DNA from: Protula sp. h YS-2021
Taxonomy: Eukaryota; Annelida; Polychaeta; Sabellida; Serpulidae
DNA length: 64,000 nt
Assembly: GCA_949752745.1 (NCBI GenBank)
Contig: OX457024.1
Span: 107,996,287-108,060,286, forward strand
Direction: 5' to 3'
In this document: one piece after another, positions 35,345 through 47,589 of the stretch
How the letters are laid out: each line of letters opens with the position of its first letter
Position numbering within the stretch: position 1 is the stretch's first letter
Translations under genes and position numbers: made by a program
Notes under the pieces: model-generated
Told to the model about the DNA's origin: nothing
The model's database searches: none
What the model saw: only the letters and a program-made list of their open reading frames with translations

Positions 35345-35603
35345 CCACACCGGCGCCCCACTCCTGATACGTATATGCCGGCACCCCAACCCTGACACGT
35401 ATATACCGGCACCCCACCCCTGACACACGTATATACCGGCTCCCCACCCCTGACACGTATACACCGGCGCCCAACCCCTGACACGTATATACCGGGGCCC
35501 CACCCCTGACACGTATATACCGGCGCCCCACCCCTGACACGTATATGCCGGCACTCACCCCTGACATGTATGTACCGGCGCCCCACCCCCGACACGTATA
35601 TAC
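35345..35603. repeat. 28-bp minisatellite, central block, about 9 copies
   Basis: Units of ACACGTATATACCGGC plus GCCCCACCCCTG. The minus-strand frames (YTCQGWGAGIYVSGVG) simply read the unit; 28 codons equal three units. Confidence 0.93.
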
Positions 35604-36575
35604 CAGGGTTGGTTTTCTTCCGGGAAGAAAGGTATTTCTTCCCTTCCCTGGGAAGAAATAGGGAAGAAACTGGGAAGAAACGGGGAGGAAAACCTTTCTT
35701 CCCGGAAGAAAAGGAAGAAAGTGGGAAGAAAATGGGAAGAAACCTACTTTGTCAAGAAAACATCAATGCAACGTACTATCTATTTATTGATTTTACAGAA
35801 CCAGTATTTAGTGTTTTCTAATGTACTATCAAACAAAAAACGAAAAAGAAAGAAACGAAAAAAAAAACACAAGGTAACACCAAACACACAATGAAGAAAT
35901 AATGATCTTATACCATGCGTTTGCAAATGTGCTGGTTTCTCCCTTTTCTTATCACCCCCTTTTAATCTTAATACTTAATCCCCCCATTTAAGGTAAACAC
36001 AGCCTTTGTCTTTTGTTTTCACTGGCACATTAAGGGCAAACAAAATGATACACTAATTTCTCATGCACAAAGTCCAAGTTTAAACACTTGACCAAAAGTA
36101 CTCAGGCTATTACAGCGTACCCAGCTTTTCAACACACATTGAAACACAAGTCTAAATTTCTATAATTGTCATTGGCCAGTTTGTGTGTGGATTCATGTTC
36201 CCTTTGTTTTCTTTACATGAAAGAAAAAGATGTGGATTCGCGTCCCTTTCCAAATCGCGGTGCGCAGAATTGCACATGTTCCCGGAGTGCATAAAAGGCG
36301 GAGATGATGACAACCAAGACCCTTTATCTAATCCTATTAATCCTATTTATTACATAGAAGTTTGATATGTGAATTCGCACCTATTTAAGAATTACTCCGA
36401 GTGCAGCTTAAGCAAATGTTTTGAAAGAAATTCCAAATATTACACCTTTTAAGGTTTCTTCCATTTCTTCCCTGAAATTGGAGGGAAGAAAGTATTTCTT
36501 CCCTATGGGAAAAAACCCGGAAAAAACCATGGTTTTTACCCTCCATGGAAGAAACATGCCAACCCTGGTATATAC
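35596..36575. mobile_element. hAT-type non-autonomous element, 964 bp, with 8-bp target duplication
   Basis: The element (35604-36567) starts CAGGGTTGG and ends CCAACCCTG, and is flanked by GTATATAC at 35596-35603 and 36568-36575. An 8-bp duplication with CAGGG termini is typical of hAT elements. Subterminal regions are dense in GGAAGAAA and TTCTTCCC motifs in both orientations. No transposase frame is seen. A second copy of the same minisatellite neighbourhood at 37119-37200 keeps the uninterrupted site with a single GTATATAC (37182-37189), which confirms the ends. Confidence 0.88.
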
Positions 36576-36693
36576 CGACGCCCCACTCCTGACACACGTA
36601 TATACCGGCGCCCTACCCTTGAGACGTATATAGCGGCGCCCCACCCCTGACACGTATATACCGGCACCCCGACCCTGACACATATATACGGGC
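36576..36693. repeat. 28-bp minisatellite, right block
   Basis: Four units continuing the array beyond the hAT insert, ending in ACATATATACGGGCACC. Confidence 0.9.
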
Positions 36694-37118
36694 ACCAGGC
36701 TGGTGTGATTTAAATCAAGGTAAAAAAAAATGAACAAATTATTATTTTTTTTTATTTATTATTTTTTGTCTACACTCAATGTGAAAAAAAATCAACAAGT
36801 TATTTTTTTTGTTCATTTTGTGCATTGAAAAAGAAAAACAATTTTTTTTTAAATATCCATTGCACAACTGTCGTCAAGTTACCAATGCATACTTAACAGA
36901 GACCCTGAAAAACAACATTAGAAACATGCCTCTCAGTGCATAATGAAAGTAGAACCTCATTTCGCTAGCGAAATGTAAAACACTTGACAAAAATTAAAAC
37001 GCAAAAATACTTCCTTCAGTGAGTTATTTCTTGAATAATATATTGCAAACAACAAAAATTAAAACGCAAAAATACTTCCTTCAGTGAGTTATTTCTTGAA
37101 TAATATATTGCAAACAAC
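36694..37118. repeat. Downstream module of the duplicated segment (copy 1)
   Basis: Begins CAGGCTGGTGTGATTTAAAT and carries T- and A-rich runs. Its last part (36989-37053) is duplicated in tandem (37054-37118) as a 65-bp unit ending TTGCAAACAAC. The GTGATTTAAATCA palindrome near the start resembles some hAT termini, but I found no opposite end. Confidence 0.7.
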
Positions 37119-37697
37119 ACTGACACGTATATGCCGGCACTCACCCCTGACATGTATGTACCGGCGCCCCACCCCCGACACGTATATACCGACGCCCCAC
37201 TCCTGACACACGTATATACCGGCGCCCTACCCTTGAGACGTATATAGCGGCGCCCCACCACTGACACGTATATACCGGCACCCCACCCCTGACACGTATA
37301 TACCGGCACCCCGACCCTGACACATATATACCGGCACCAGGCTGGTGTGATTTAAATCAAGGTAAAAAAAAATGAACAAATTATTATTTTTTTTTATTTA
37401 TTATTTTTTGTCTACACTCAATGTGAAAAAAAATCAACAAGTTATTTTTTTTGTTCATTTTGTGCATTGAAAAAGAAAAACAATTTTTTTTTAAATATCC
37501 ATTGCACAACTGTCGTCAAGTTACCAATGCATACTTAACAGAGACCCTGAAAAACAACATTAGAAACATGCCTCTCAGTGCATAATGAAAGTAGAACCTC
37601 ATTTCGCTAGCGAAATGTAAAACACTTGACAAAAATTAAAACGCAAAAATACTTCCTTCAGTGAGTTATTTCTTGAATAATATATTGCAAACAACAC
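37119..37697. repeat. Segmental duplication copy 2 (minisatellite plus AT-rich module)
   Basis: 37119-37345 repeats the minisatellite units found on both sides of the hAT element (35534-35603 joined to 36576-36693), without the element and with one extra 28-bp unit. 37346-37697 repeats 36694-37053 almost exactly. The duplication therefore preceded, or did not include, the hAT insertion. Confidence 0.88.
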
Positions 37698-38864
37698 AGC
37701 TTGAATACGTCTTATAAGCCGAGTAGTGTTTGGTTTTGTTGACATGGTTTTATTGACTGACCAGGCATATGCCGTGTTATCTTTATTACGCAGTGGGAGC
37801 TCGCACAAAGCTGAGCAACTGTGTGCCCTGTGCTGCGCGTTAAATGCTACGCATTTACTTGCAAAAAATACACTCTTTTCACATGGCGTTTTAAACAAGA
37901 AAACGAAATCGAAGCAAAATATAAAAAGTGTCATGCACATGTTCATATCAAGTTCGACCTCAGTCCTAAGTTTCGTGGCCCTGAAGTCCGTAGTGCGAGT
38001 GGACGAGATGACACAAGAAATCTGATCACTGTCAAGAAAAAAAAAGATACCAACGGCTGCTCGCACAAATTCATATAGTCCTTGCAAGCCAAAGGCTTGT
38101 CAAGTGCTAAAAAAAGTGTTCCTTTCTGTTCTTGTCATGTTACATACTTCAGCTTTTTACATGTATTAAAACAAAGCTATATTGGTATATAACTATCTCA
38201 TATCTGATAAGTAAATAGTGACCATACAAAGAATTGGGGTAACTTCCCACTGTCTGATCCCATTTTGTTATGTTGCTGAAACACTAAACGCGTGCCAAGC
38301 GACAAAAAAAAAAAAAAACAAATTCAAAATCAATTTACATTCGTGCTGTGTTCACAGCCAGAAAACTGAAACATTAATTTTCGCCAACTGTTTAATACCG
38401 TGAAAACTTCTTTTTGAAATCTGATTTTTTACGAGTCCCATCATACGATGATCCTTCATCCAGTTGTGGCCAATTTTAGTTTAGAAGACAGAATTTCTTT
38501 CAAAGACTTCAAACCAGGTTTTCTCCAATGGTCTTTTTCATCCTAAAACGCACCTGCCAACCCTGACATACACAAAACACCGTTCCGTTACACGCCAGGG
38601 TTTGTCGGGTTTTTTTTTTTTTCAAAATGAAACTGCACTTTTTATCGCCCGGCAAAAATAGCTTTCGCAAGTCAAATATGGAAAAAATGTTTCTCACAAC
38701 AACGTACAATTAATCCCTGTGACATGTGTTCCCCGGTAACGGTGGCTCCCTTTTATCCACACCTCTGTTTGTCAGTGGTACTTATTGGCAACTTTATGTG
38801 AATTTTGTTGTCTTTAGGCGTCATGGCAGTCAGTAGCCCGTCATGTTTCATTTTGTCATTTTAG
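37698..38864. other. No supported gene
   Basis: Overlapping frames of 85-162 codons exist on both strands at 37700-38090 but none shows a recognisable domain, and both strands are equally open. A plus-strand reading KYKKCHAHVHIKF could be a decayed transposase piece; I do not rely on it. T and A runs at 38304-38320 and 38610-38622. Confidence 0.4.
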
Positions 38865-39004
38865 GTGCATGAGGATTCTTTGTCTAAACTTTCCATTTAC
38901 AAAAGATCAAGGCTGGTGATTGGGTCAAATACAGAAATGGTCAGCGGAGAGACAACACTGGCGTTCTTTGGTGATGACTTTATGTGCCCCAAGCACGAAG
39001 AGGA
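38865..39004 (+). CDS. Isolated internal coding exon, unknown protein
   Basis: A 140-bp segment follows a good acceptor (GTCATTTTAG|GTGCAT) and precedes a strong donor (GAGGA|GTAAGTAAG). Only one of its three frames is open throughout; the other two meet stops early. The product fragment runs VHEDSLSKLSIYKRSRLVIG, then a Thr/Glu-rich bridge, then LAFFGDDFMCPKHEE, ending in phase 2. It is on the same strand as the cyclin gene 19 kb downstream and could be an early exon of it or of a separate gene. I do not recognise the family. Confidence 0.5.
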
Positions 39005-40955
39005 GTAAGTAAGAAGTTACATTTATGTGTCTTAACAAGCCATACACGGAACAGTGTGCATCTCACTCCACGTACCCCAGTCTTGGTGTTTTTAATTGAT
39101 CAGTTAGTGCATAATAGCCAGTCGCAAACAATTTTGAAATGTAAAAATGTTTTTCCTGCCTTGAATACCACCCCAGGGCCCAGGTTTCTAAATATTACCT
39201 TACTTACTAATTAATAGCTGAGTGTGTGTTTGCGTACTGAAATGCTATGCTGGTTTCACCAAACTTACTTTCGGATAAAATTACAAAGTCCACCATTGAT
39301 ATAGCACGTAAATGTCAGTATGCTTCCACTTTTGCCACACTTTCACATTTGCCGGATCTTTTTCTACTTTTTTTTCACCGTCCTTTACAGAATAGGTTTT
39401 GTCCATGAAATGCCACCCCTGATACCCACAACGACCGCTACAAGTAAAGATGATATAACGACGTCGAGTACGCCTTGGAAAACGTCCAGGAATAGCGTGG
39501 CAAGCCAATCACTTAGTTTAGTCTTCACTTATCGGATAATTTACACTTAATGAACTGTTACCTTCTCAGTCCGAACCGTTAACTTGTACACTCTGATAAG
39601 CCAATGCGTTATCTTCAGTTTTTTCCCCATTGCAGTTTATCTAAACTGTAAAGCAGTGGTGCTATTTCATAAAAATAGTAAGCAGACGAAACCCATAAAA
39701 CTGATGATTTTTTTTATCTGTCACACGCTTTAATACTCGGAAGAAGCGTGGGGAATATCAGGGATGTTTAAATGACTAACACTACACTGGATAATATTGG
39801 CAAAATACCAAAATCTACGAAAGACAACCACAGTGACGCGTAAATTTCATGTGAAAGCCTATGATGATAGGCTTATTTTTAGCAGTACTTAGGTTATATC
39901 ACGAAATAACAATTGTAATTTTTTTAGCACAATTTTATTCTGATTTAATCATCAGTGCAAATATTTGTGCACTCCAACGGTTAATGAACGTAAAGACGTT
40001 CTGCGTTCGGCACAGATGACAGATGGGCGATAACGACCCATTTCTTTGAAACAGACATTCAGACTCTCTAAATTATTCCGTTTTATTTCAAAGCTTTACA
40101 CATAAACTCTTAAACAATATCCAATAGCATACTTTAGTAAAATTTCCAACAAATAGCGCCAAAAAATTAGGAAATGTTGTTTGTTTTGGTTCCTCCTATC
40201 GGAAGTAGATTTCCTTTACGCCACTACGACAAACTTAGTTTCTCTCATATCTTGCAAATATCCCGAAAATGTCAATTGAATTGTCTGATCCTTCTTTTAA
40301 CCTGGACTTCTTCTCTATTCAAATTTTCCACATTGATTTCTAAAATTTTGACTATATAGTTCAAACCAGAGCGATAAAACTGAAACATATATATTGCGGC
40401 ATCAAGAATCCGGGATTTTCTGTTTAGTTGATCAAAATGGCATTGTTATTTAACAGTTTAATTATATATTTCCTTTTTGGTCCGAGACTGTTAAAACATG
40501 GTTAACGTGTAATGCTACATTTGGTTGGTAATATTTCATTTAATGTCAGATTTGGGTGGCAAATTTATCAGGACATTAAATTTAAAATTAAAATTTAATG
40601 AGGACATTTAAAGCTCATTAAAGTACTGGCAAAATGATGTTAAATTGTGCAAATTCTGTTAACTAATTCCGAAATGTAGCTTTTACACCAAGTTCACTCT
40701 TGTACACTTTGCCAAACCGAGCAAATATTTTGCACATAAAAAATCTCAATACACTTATACAACACAGTAATTCATTTTAAGTCTACCAAAAAGAAAAACA
40801 ATAGAGAAATGAAAAACATATTGACCCTATTAATGGAGTTCGATAAAAATATCAGGTATCATGGATGTATAGATGGTAAAATATTTCAGTTACTGTTTAT
40901 TTCTTGATTTAATTTTTAAATTGAGCATCCTTATATATCGTTCTATATGTATTAA
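39005..40955. other. No gene seen
   Basis: AT-rich DNA without notable repeats; probably intron or intergenic. Open frames are short and not flanked by credible splice sites. Confidence 0.45.
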
Positions 40956-42232
40956 TTTTTGCATGACAAAATAGAACAAATCATCAAATTCACCGCAACC
41001 ATTTGGATTCCTTGCATGTGCCTTGAGTATCTTCCGGTCTTCCCCTGTAATTTCAACTATCCAACACATGTTCCGGACAGATCTGCAAACTTATCCTCGA
41101 CAGCTCACTTGAACTGGTTGACACAGGGCTTTCCAATCGGTCTCCTCACACTCTCTCCTGAGATCTTTGTATTTGCTTTTCTTATACCGATCGTCACCTC
41201 GGCAAACTCATCACTTATCACAGTTAGTTATAGCATGATGACCCAATTACTCCTCTTTTCACTTAAACCAAAAATCTGGTCGCAGGTTTACCGGGCAGAT
41301 TTCATGGGGGAACTTTAATTGCTGCTTGAGGACCACCACCATTTTTCAGTCATCAAAGGATGCCGAAACCTGGATGTTGGATGAAACTAAACTACTTGAA
41401 ATTAAATGACGAAAAAACTGAAGTCTTGCTTTTAGGAAATCGCCATGCATTAACGTCTATCTATTACCATTACAGTTGGTGATTTTCAGATTAAAAGTGA
41501 AAATTTTGTGAAAAATCTTTAGTTTTTAGTTTTTAGACACCGAATCTACAAAAGCGCTCGTACATGCACTAATAGCATCGCGGCTTGACTATGCAAATAG
41601 TTTACTAATTAGTGCTAAGAAAACATCAGTTGCCCGCCTTCAAGTCATCCAAAATTCCTCTGGGCGATTAATCGCACGAAAACAGTTACGAGACCACATT
41701 ACCCCCGTACGAAAACAACTCCATTGGTTACCGATTGAGTACAGAGTAAAATATAAAATTCTAGTCATATGCTTCAATTGCATTAATGGAACAGCTCCGT
41801 CGTATCTCTGTGATTTAATTAAGCTGCACAACCCGCCTAGAGAATTTCGACGCACCGACAACAGACTACTCCACATACCTCCAACCAAGTCCAACCTTTC
41901 AGAAAACTGCTTTGAAGTCAAAGGCCCAGTGCTATGGAATACCTTCCCTTGTCGTTAAGAAACTGTGATTCATTAAATGTTTTTAAAAGGGAGTTGAACA
42001 CTTATCTTTTTACATGTGCGTATTAATTAGATTATCAGTTATTTTACCATTTTAGGTGATAACACCATATTATTTTGATATTTCTAGTCATTGTATGCAC
42101 TCCAGTATTATATATTATCTTGGTGTTGTAGAGTCTTGATAACTAGCTGTATACATATTGTTTGTAAAGCACTTAGAGCTTGTGTAAAGAATAGGTGCTA
42201 TATAAATTGATTTTAATAATAATAATAATAAT
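40956..42232 (+). mobile_element. 3' end of a CR1/L2-like LINE, decayed
   Basis: The right part is a clear reverse-transcriptase C-terminal region: LNYLKLNDEKTEVLLLGNR (about 41387-41443), then SRLDYAN-type and RLQVIQNSSGRLIARK, HITPVRKQLHWLPIEYRVKY, APSYLCDLI and LWNTFP motifs (41570-41945), with a frameshift near 41945 before FKRELNTYLF. Upstream, TATAGCATGATGACCCAA (41229-41246) looks like a mutated YADDTQ motif and GFPIG a mutated GxPQG. The 3' tail has GCACTTAGAGC...GGTGCTATATAAATT followed by (AAT)n, the usual end of this LINE group. The 5' limit is uncertain; the copy is dead through frameshifts and stops. Confidence 0.8.
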
Positions 42233-42233
42233 A
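42210..42233. repeat. (AAT)n tail of the LINE
   Basis: About seven AAT triplets directly after TATAAATTGATTTT, i.e. the simple-repeat 3' end of the LINE copy. Confidence 0.85.
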
Positions 42234-42966
42234 AACCTCAACGTTTACTTTTGTGGATATTGTCTGTTTCTTTCCTGTGTTGACAAAGTTGATGAATGCT
42301 ATACCTTTACCTTGCTGTTGCGTTTATCTTTTTACACTGGGCTGAAGACTTCAACAACAACCTCCAACATACAGTCGTTACTCGTCCTCAACCGTTCCTG
42401 TGTCAGCATTTGGGTACTCGTGGATTAATAAGTCCACGCGAATTGCATGCTTTATCTTCCGCAGTGGAAATTGTTTGTAACATTGGGCTGACTGTCTACC
42501 ATAGATTTCGGATTTTTAGTAAAACACTTATCCTAGTGTATGAAAATTTTCCAAATGGATCGAGAAACGGTTAGAGAATAAATTCAAACTAAAAGTTGGC
42601 TTCGAAAATAGATTTTAAACCGCTACTACAATCCTGGTGTTAGGTGGAAGTCTAATACTGTTCTTCTCGAGGTTTTCGTGGGCTGATGTGGTTGAAGCGG
42701 TGCTCATTACATCAGATTTCAGACTGTTTAGCTCTTGCAAAACAGGTAGCGTTTATTTACTGCACCTTTCCATGTTTCTACCCTTGCAACAATGAATAAC
42801 ACACTAACCGCTGAAATGGTCGCTGGTGAAGGAGTTCCAAAGTGACCATCTTCTTTGTCGTTACTATGAAGATGATTTCTTCCCTACAGGGGCAACATCC
42901 TGCTTTGGTAGCAGTTTAGGCTTGCTCAAGTTTACCAATAACCCAAAAGCCACACAATAGCGAATA
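42234..42966. other. No gene seen
   Basis: Unique-looking, moderately AT-rich. Two overlapping plus-strand frames near 42195-42574 show no domain. Confidence 0.4.
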
Positions 42967-43440
42967 ATTATGCAACTTCACTACAAACAGGAATGCTCTT
43001 TACTTTCTGTATCAGGTTTTTGAGTGGTTTTTAACTAAAAAAATAAACGAAACGTCATGCCTTTTCGTGTACGATCTTACAATGAGTTCGTCCAGCATTG
43101 TCTGCGGAAACGGGTCCTTTCGGCATAAGTTTTGGGGTTAGTTGTAACTTCTTCACGTTTGATTGAAACAGTCGCCGACAGAGATAGAGATTAGAGGCAC
43201 ATCATTATGCAGCTTCGCTACAAACGGGAATGCTCTTTACTTCCTGTATCAGGTCGTTGGGTGGTTTTTAACTAACAAAAATTAAACTAAACGTCATGCC
43301 TTTTCGTGTGCGATCTTACAATGAGTTCGGCCAGCATTGTCTGCGGAAACGGGTCCTTTCGGCATAAGTTTTGGGGTTAGTTGTAACTTCTTCACATTGA
43401 TTGAAACAATCGCCGACAGAGATAGAGATTAGAGGCACAT
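42967..43440. repeat. Tandem duplication, 237-bp period
   Basis: 42967-43203 and 43204-43440 are about 95% alike by eye: both run from ATTATGCA(A/G)CTTC through CAGGAATGCTCTTTACTT-type sequence, CGTCATGCCTTTTCGTGT and GGGTCCTTTCGGCATAAG to AGATTAGAGGCACATCAT. A third start (AATGCTGCG) is fused at 43441. Confidence 0.9.
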
Positions 43441-45110
43441 CATAATGCTGCGTTCAATAGCTATGGACAACAATCTGTTCCGGGGCAACAAATTTACGGG
43501 TTAATATTGTGCAGGAGGTTACGTAGAGCTACCTGTTTCGGTGACATGCCTTCGTGCGTGATCCAAACGCCTAACTGTATCCTCGCGTTGATGTGACAAA
43601 CACTGGAGGGCGGGCGGGTGAGAGCAGGGGAAGAGGGAGCTGTGTACCACCGCTTTCCAGTCTCATGGGTGTGGACTGAGGACTCATATTCTTTGGTGTG
43701 TTTTTGCATCTTCTGAACACAAGAATAGTTTACCTGATGACGGTAGACCTGTGGAGTAAGAGTCCATCAGTTCCTCGTCCGAAGAGATGCAAACTGTCTC
43801 TGATGCGTGTAGGCTGAGTGATATCCTCTCACTTCATATTTATGTAGTTTCTAATTCCGTTGAATCCGCATTTTGTAACGTCATCGGGGCGTGTATAACG
43901 TTTACTCGAGGTAATTCTCGCAGAATGGGGAACCACTAGGCACATGGTGTCTTTGGGCCAATGCGTGCGATTACTGTGCATTTGAAAATTGTGTGCCATT
44001 GCTTTCTGTGATCGCTCGGTTTCGTCACACGCAGGTACAACCGGAGTCACAAGAAATAATTGAAACAACTTGCGTGATGTCTCATTACAGTATCACCTTG
44101 CAGTCTGGCTGTTAATCTCCTGTCAGAACGTTGTCTCTACATGTCAACCACATAATTAGCGTATTGTTTAAGATGAAGTGGATTTCGGTAATTGCGAAGT
44201 CTGCGTAGGATGTAAAATCATGATGCATATTATATTCTTCTTTGTTTCCTCCCCTTCCCCCACCTTGCATCACTGTATTTGAGACGCTTTGTGTTGCAAA
44301 TAACTCGAATAGGTAAAAATGTACGAGACGTTGGTTTAAATCTCCCGATGCAACCTGTCAAAGCACTCCACGCGTAGATGGTGTCTTCCGTGAATAGGAA
44401 CATTGTCAAAGTCGTTGCAACCCAACCGTGCCACTCGCCCCAAAGAGACCACTATGTCGAACATATCATTGCACAATAGTGAAAAGCGAAACATTGTGCT
44501 TGGAGCACGTCACAGAGAGCCTCTAAAGCGGGAGAACATGAAACAGAAGAAAAGGATGTTGTTTTCAATGCTAGTTGCTCGGCGACTACTGTGAATATTT
44601 GCCGGGCGTATCTACCATTGAAAATAACTGTTTCCTTTTTCACGCGTGGAAGGAGAGATCTGATTATAGTCCATTTCAACGCAATGCTCGGTTTCACCCA
44701 GAATTTTCTTTTTTGAAAAATACTAAGATGGCTCAAAATTAAATGTGATCGATATAATAAGTGAATTTGTCAGTGATTAGTGTGACTGTATATTGCATTT
44801 TAAAGAAAATACTTAAAAGCAAGCTTAGCTTTCAGCCATTCATTGCTTCTGTTAATGTTATTTTGTTTTTAAAACGTAGCTGGACCATAGTTATATGGGA
44901 GATAATTAGAGAATGTCCAACCTCTGTAACGCACGGTTGATCTTTACGCACTTGCCTGAAATTGAAAACACCGCTGATAATCACACTTGCATCAATCACT
45001 GCGTGCTGGCCTTGGACATGATTACTTTGATACTGCAGACATTTTCTGCCTTAGGCATTATCTGCCTTATCTCCTGACACATGTCGCGGACAACCAAGAA
45101 AATAGGAAAT
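43441..45110. other. No gene seen
   Basis: No exon pair or domain was recognised. Open frames of 60-94 codons on both strands lack family resemblance. Confidence 0.4.
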
Positions 45111-45235
45111 GGTCAAGAAGGAAGCACAGGGAAATACCTCTCGAAGTCGAAAGTGAATATTAACCTAACCCGTAGGGTGAAGTCAATGTGCACTTTTGAC
45201 TGAGGGACATATTTCCCGGTACTTCCCTCTTGACC
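45111..45235. mobile_element. Hairpin-forming inverted repeat (MITE-like), 125 bp
   Basis: The left arm GGTCAAGAAGGAAGCACAGG continues GAAATACC; the right arm is its imperfect reverse complement ending CTTCCCTCTTGACC. Arms pair over about 55 bp around a short centre near ACCCGTAGGGT. The flanks are AAAT on the left and ATGT on the right, so the target duplication is undetermined. Confidence 0.65.
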
Positions 45236-47589
45236 ATGTTGTATCCGTTTTACAAAATGGTTTAGATTTCATTTGTGCCTTTTAGACCCATTGTGAAATC
45301 AAGAAATAAATGGCACACGAAATATTGGTAAACAGTTGTACAGCGACTCGACCAATCGGTAATATTAACGCTGGGCTTAATTTGCAATTTGGTTGTGATT
45401 GACATATGTGAGACAACGTTAAAAATACTTTGGGTAAGCAACGTTGTTTAAACCTTGCTTCTGGCAGTAATAAAATGCAACATTTTCGGCACAATGCTGA
45501 ACAGATGTCGAGAAATCAGGTTTAATTTCACTATTTTGCAAATAAAAACCTATCACGCTATGACTCCACCGGTAAGTGGTAGTTAACGTCTGCAATAATT
45601 AAATTTTCTTTTGCCTATAAACTCTAGCCTCGATGATTATACAGAGTATGTCAATTGAAAATTAAAGAACTCCCCTTCCTTTCCCGTAGAGTAATATCTG
45701 TGCAAATAAAAAGAAATAATGAAGACACAGCCATCTGAAAATTCAAAGTTGGTTGGACGCTGCTAGAACAGAGATGGTATGAACATGGCACACAAAATAT
45801 TGGCAATAAACTGAAGAAGTATATATCCAACTGGCTGTAATGTGTCAGTTTCTTAGCACTTAAAAATAAAAAGAAATCTAGATACAAATCATTGTCTGAA
45901 GTACCGCTCAGCGCTTTATATTTGACAAAACATAACATTCAAATAAAATATGAATAGCCTTCGTACTGTTGTTATCAAAACATTACATTCTTTTTTGCAT
46001 AAAAATATAACATTTGTCTTCTATATTCAATCCATGATTTGAAAAATAGGTATCAGAGAAGCAAAGCCCTCAGCCAGAGCGATACTTAGTGCACTAAAGA
46101 AAGAGTGTCCCAACAGACAGACTCTCAGCATTGTGGTGGGTGTGGTTGCTGCATAACGTTTCAAACCTATAGCACAAAGGCTTCACACAAAAAATGCAGC
46201 AGTGCTCAGTATCTCAGTCAGTCTGCAATATATATTTTTCACTGTATGACGTTTCAAATCTGTAGTGTAAAGGCTTCATACAAAAATATCATTGACAGAT
46301 TTCTTAATCTGTGAATCAATATGCAAAGTCATTTCGACAATTTTCCTTAGCTTCGGATCAAACTGAAGCTGTGAAGCAAAGGCTTTACACCAAAATGCTG
46401 CGGACAAAGTTGAGTAAAAATTGTTTACAGAGGGACGGACGAAACGACCGATAGCATCAGCCCTCAGCCAAATTTTTGGCTTGGGGTTAAAACTCATCTA
46501 TTATATATTTTAATGTCTTCGAATTTTGATGCTAAAGTTAATTCGATATGATCATAAGTTTTGATTGCACGTTCCTTGTAAGATCATGACATAACATTTC
46601 AATGCATTTCGACGTCATGATACTAATATCAATATTACGTAACAATGCAGTAATTAAACCCTAATTGGGTTAAACTTGGTCAGTGTCAATGCAAAAAGAT
46701 ACGTAAGTTAATGGAGAAAGATAGTTAACAAAAAATCAGTATCTTTGCCAGACTTCATTATTTTTGCAGGGGAAAAGGAGGGAGGGTGAGGGGGGTGTAT
46801 TTAAGACTCGAAAACTACCCGTGAACAGCGAAAATGAGAATGTAACTACAGTGACAGGCCAGTGAGTCAAATCATTGACAACAATTAAATTTCTACGCGA
46901 CTAGAGTGTCGGACGTTTTGGGTGCTAGGGTGCAATACATAAAAAATACTCCACCTTCGTTTCGCTATCATTTCTTTACGAACGGCACTCTAACCATATA
47001 ATAACATATTATATTTACATTTACTTTATATTAATTCATAAGATAACACTTATACAATGCCCTAAATGTTAAAAATTTTCTGGCGTCATAGTTATTGTTG
47101 CTGTTTATTTTGACGAAAAAATAGAAAATATGTTAGCATTTTCTGAAAGGGGTCAAAATGTCTTACACCACCTACAATTAAAAATTGTCAGCCAAAAATT
47201 TTTGAATCACAACAGGCATGGCAGAAATTAAGACTCAGTGGGCGTTCATTTTGAATTCAGTGATAGGTGATCACTGCATGATCCTAGCTTAGGCAATCTG
47301 AACAAACGCCAATTCCCTGCTTATAACTTAGCCGGATTCGAATCCGGGATCTTGCGATCATCAGACCAAAACTATGCTTAAGGACAAAAGAAACTTAAAT
47401 TACAAAAATTGAAATACAATGATTATCAAGGTGTTAATGTAGTATAGAGCTTTAAACCATATTGATAGACAGGAGCTCGTTCTGCCTGAGTTGATTCTTA
47501 ATTGTGACTATCAGTTGTTTTGAAGAAAGATATTGCAACGTTTCTACGTAAATTTTGGTTTAAATATCGAGCGCATAAAGATGTCTAGA
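45236..47589. other. No gene seen; decayed repeats
   Basis: AT-rich. Around 46155-46300 a CGTTTCAAA(C/T)CT(A/G)TAG...AAAGGCTTCA(C/T)AC piece occurs twice and a third diverged relative sits near 46370. Nothing coding is supported. Confidence 0.45.
47330..47385 (-). repeat. tRNA-like (SINE-type) remnant, tentative
   Basis: On the minus strand TAAGCATAGTTTTGG (A-box-like, plus 47366-47380) precedes GGATTCGAATCC (B-box, plus 47333-47345). The boxes are closer than in a real tRNA, so this is at best a decayed tRNA-derived element. Confidence 0.3.

Noticed and set aside
37599..38087. 162-codon minus-strand frame and overlapping plus-strand frames
   Set aside because: The frame crosses the edge of a segmental duplication, both strands are equally open, and no domain is visible.
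38545..38600. CCAACCCTG followed by CCAGGG as another hAT element end
   Set aside because: No opposite end or 8-bp duplication could be found within a plausible distance.
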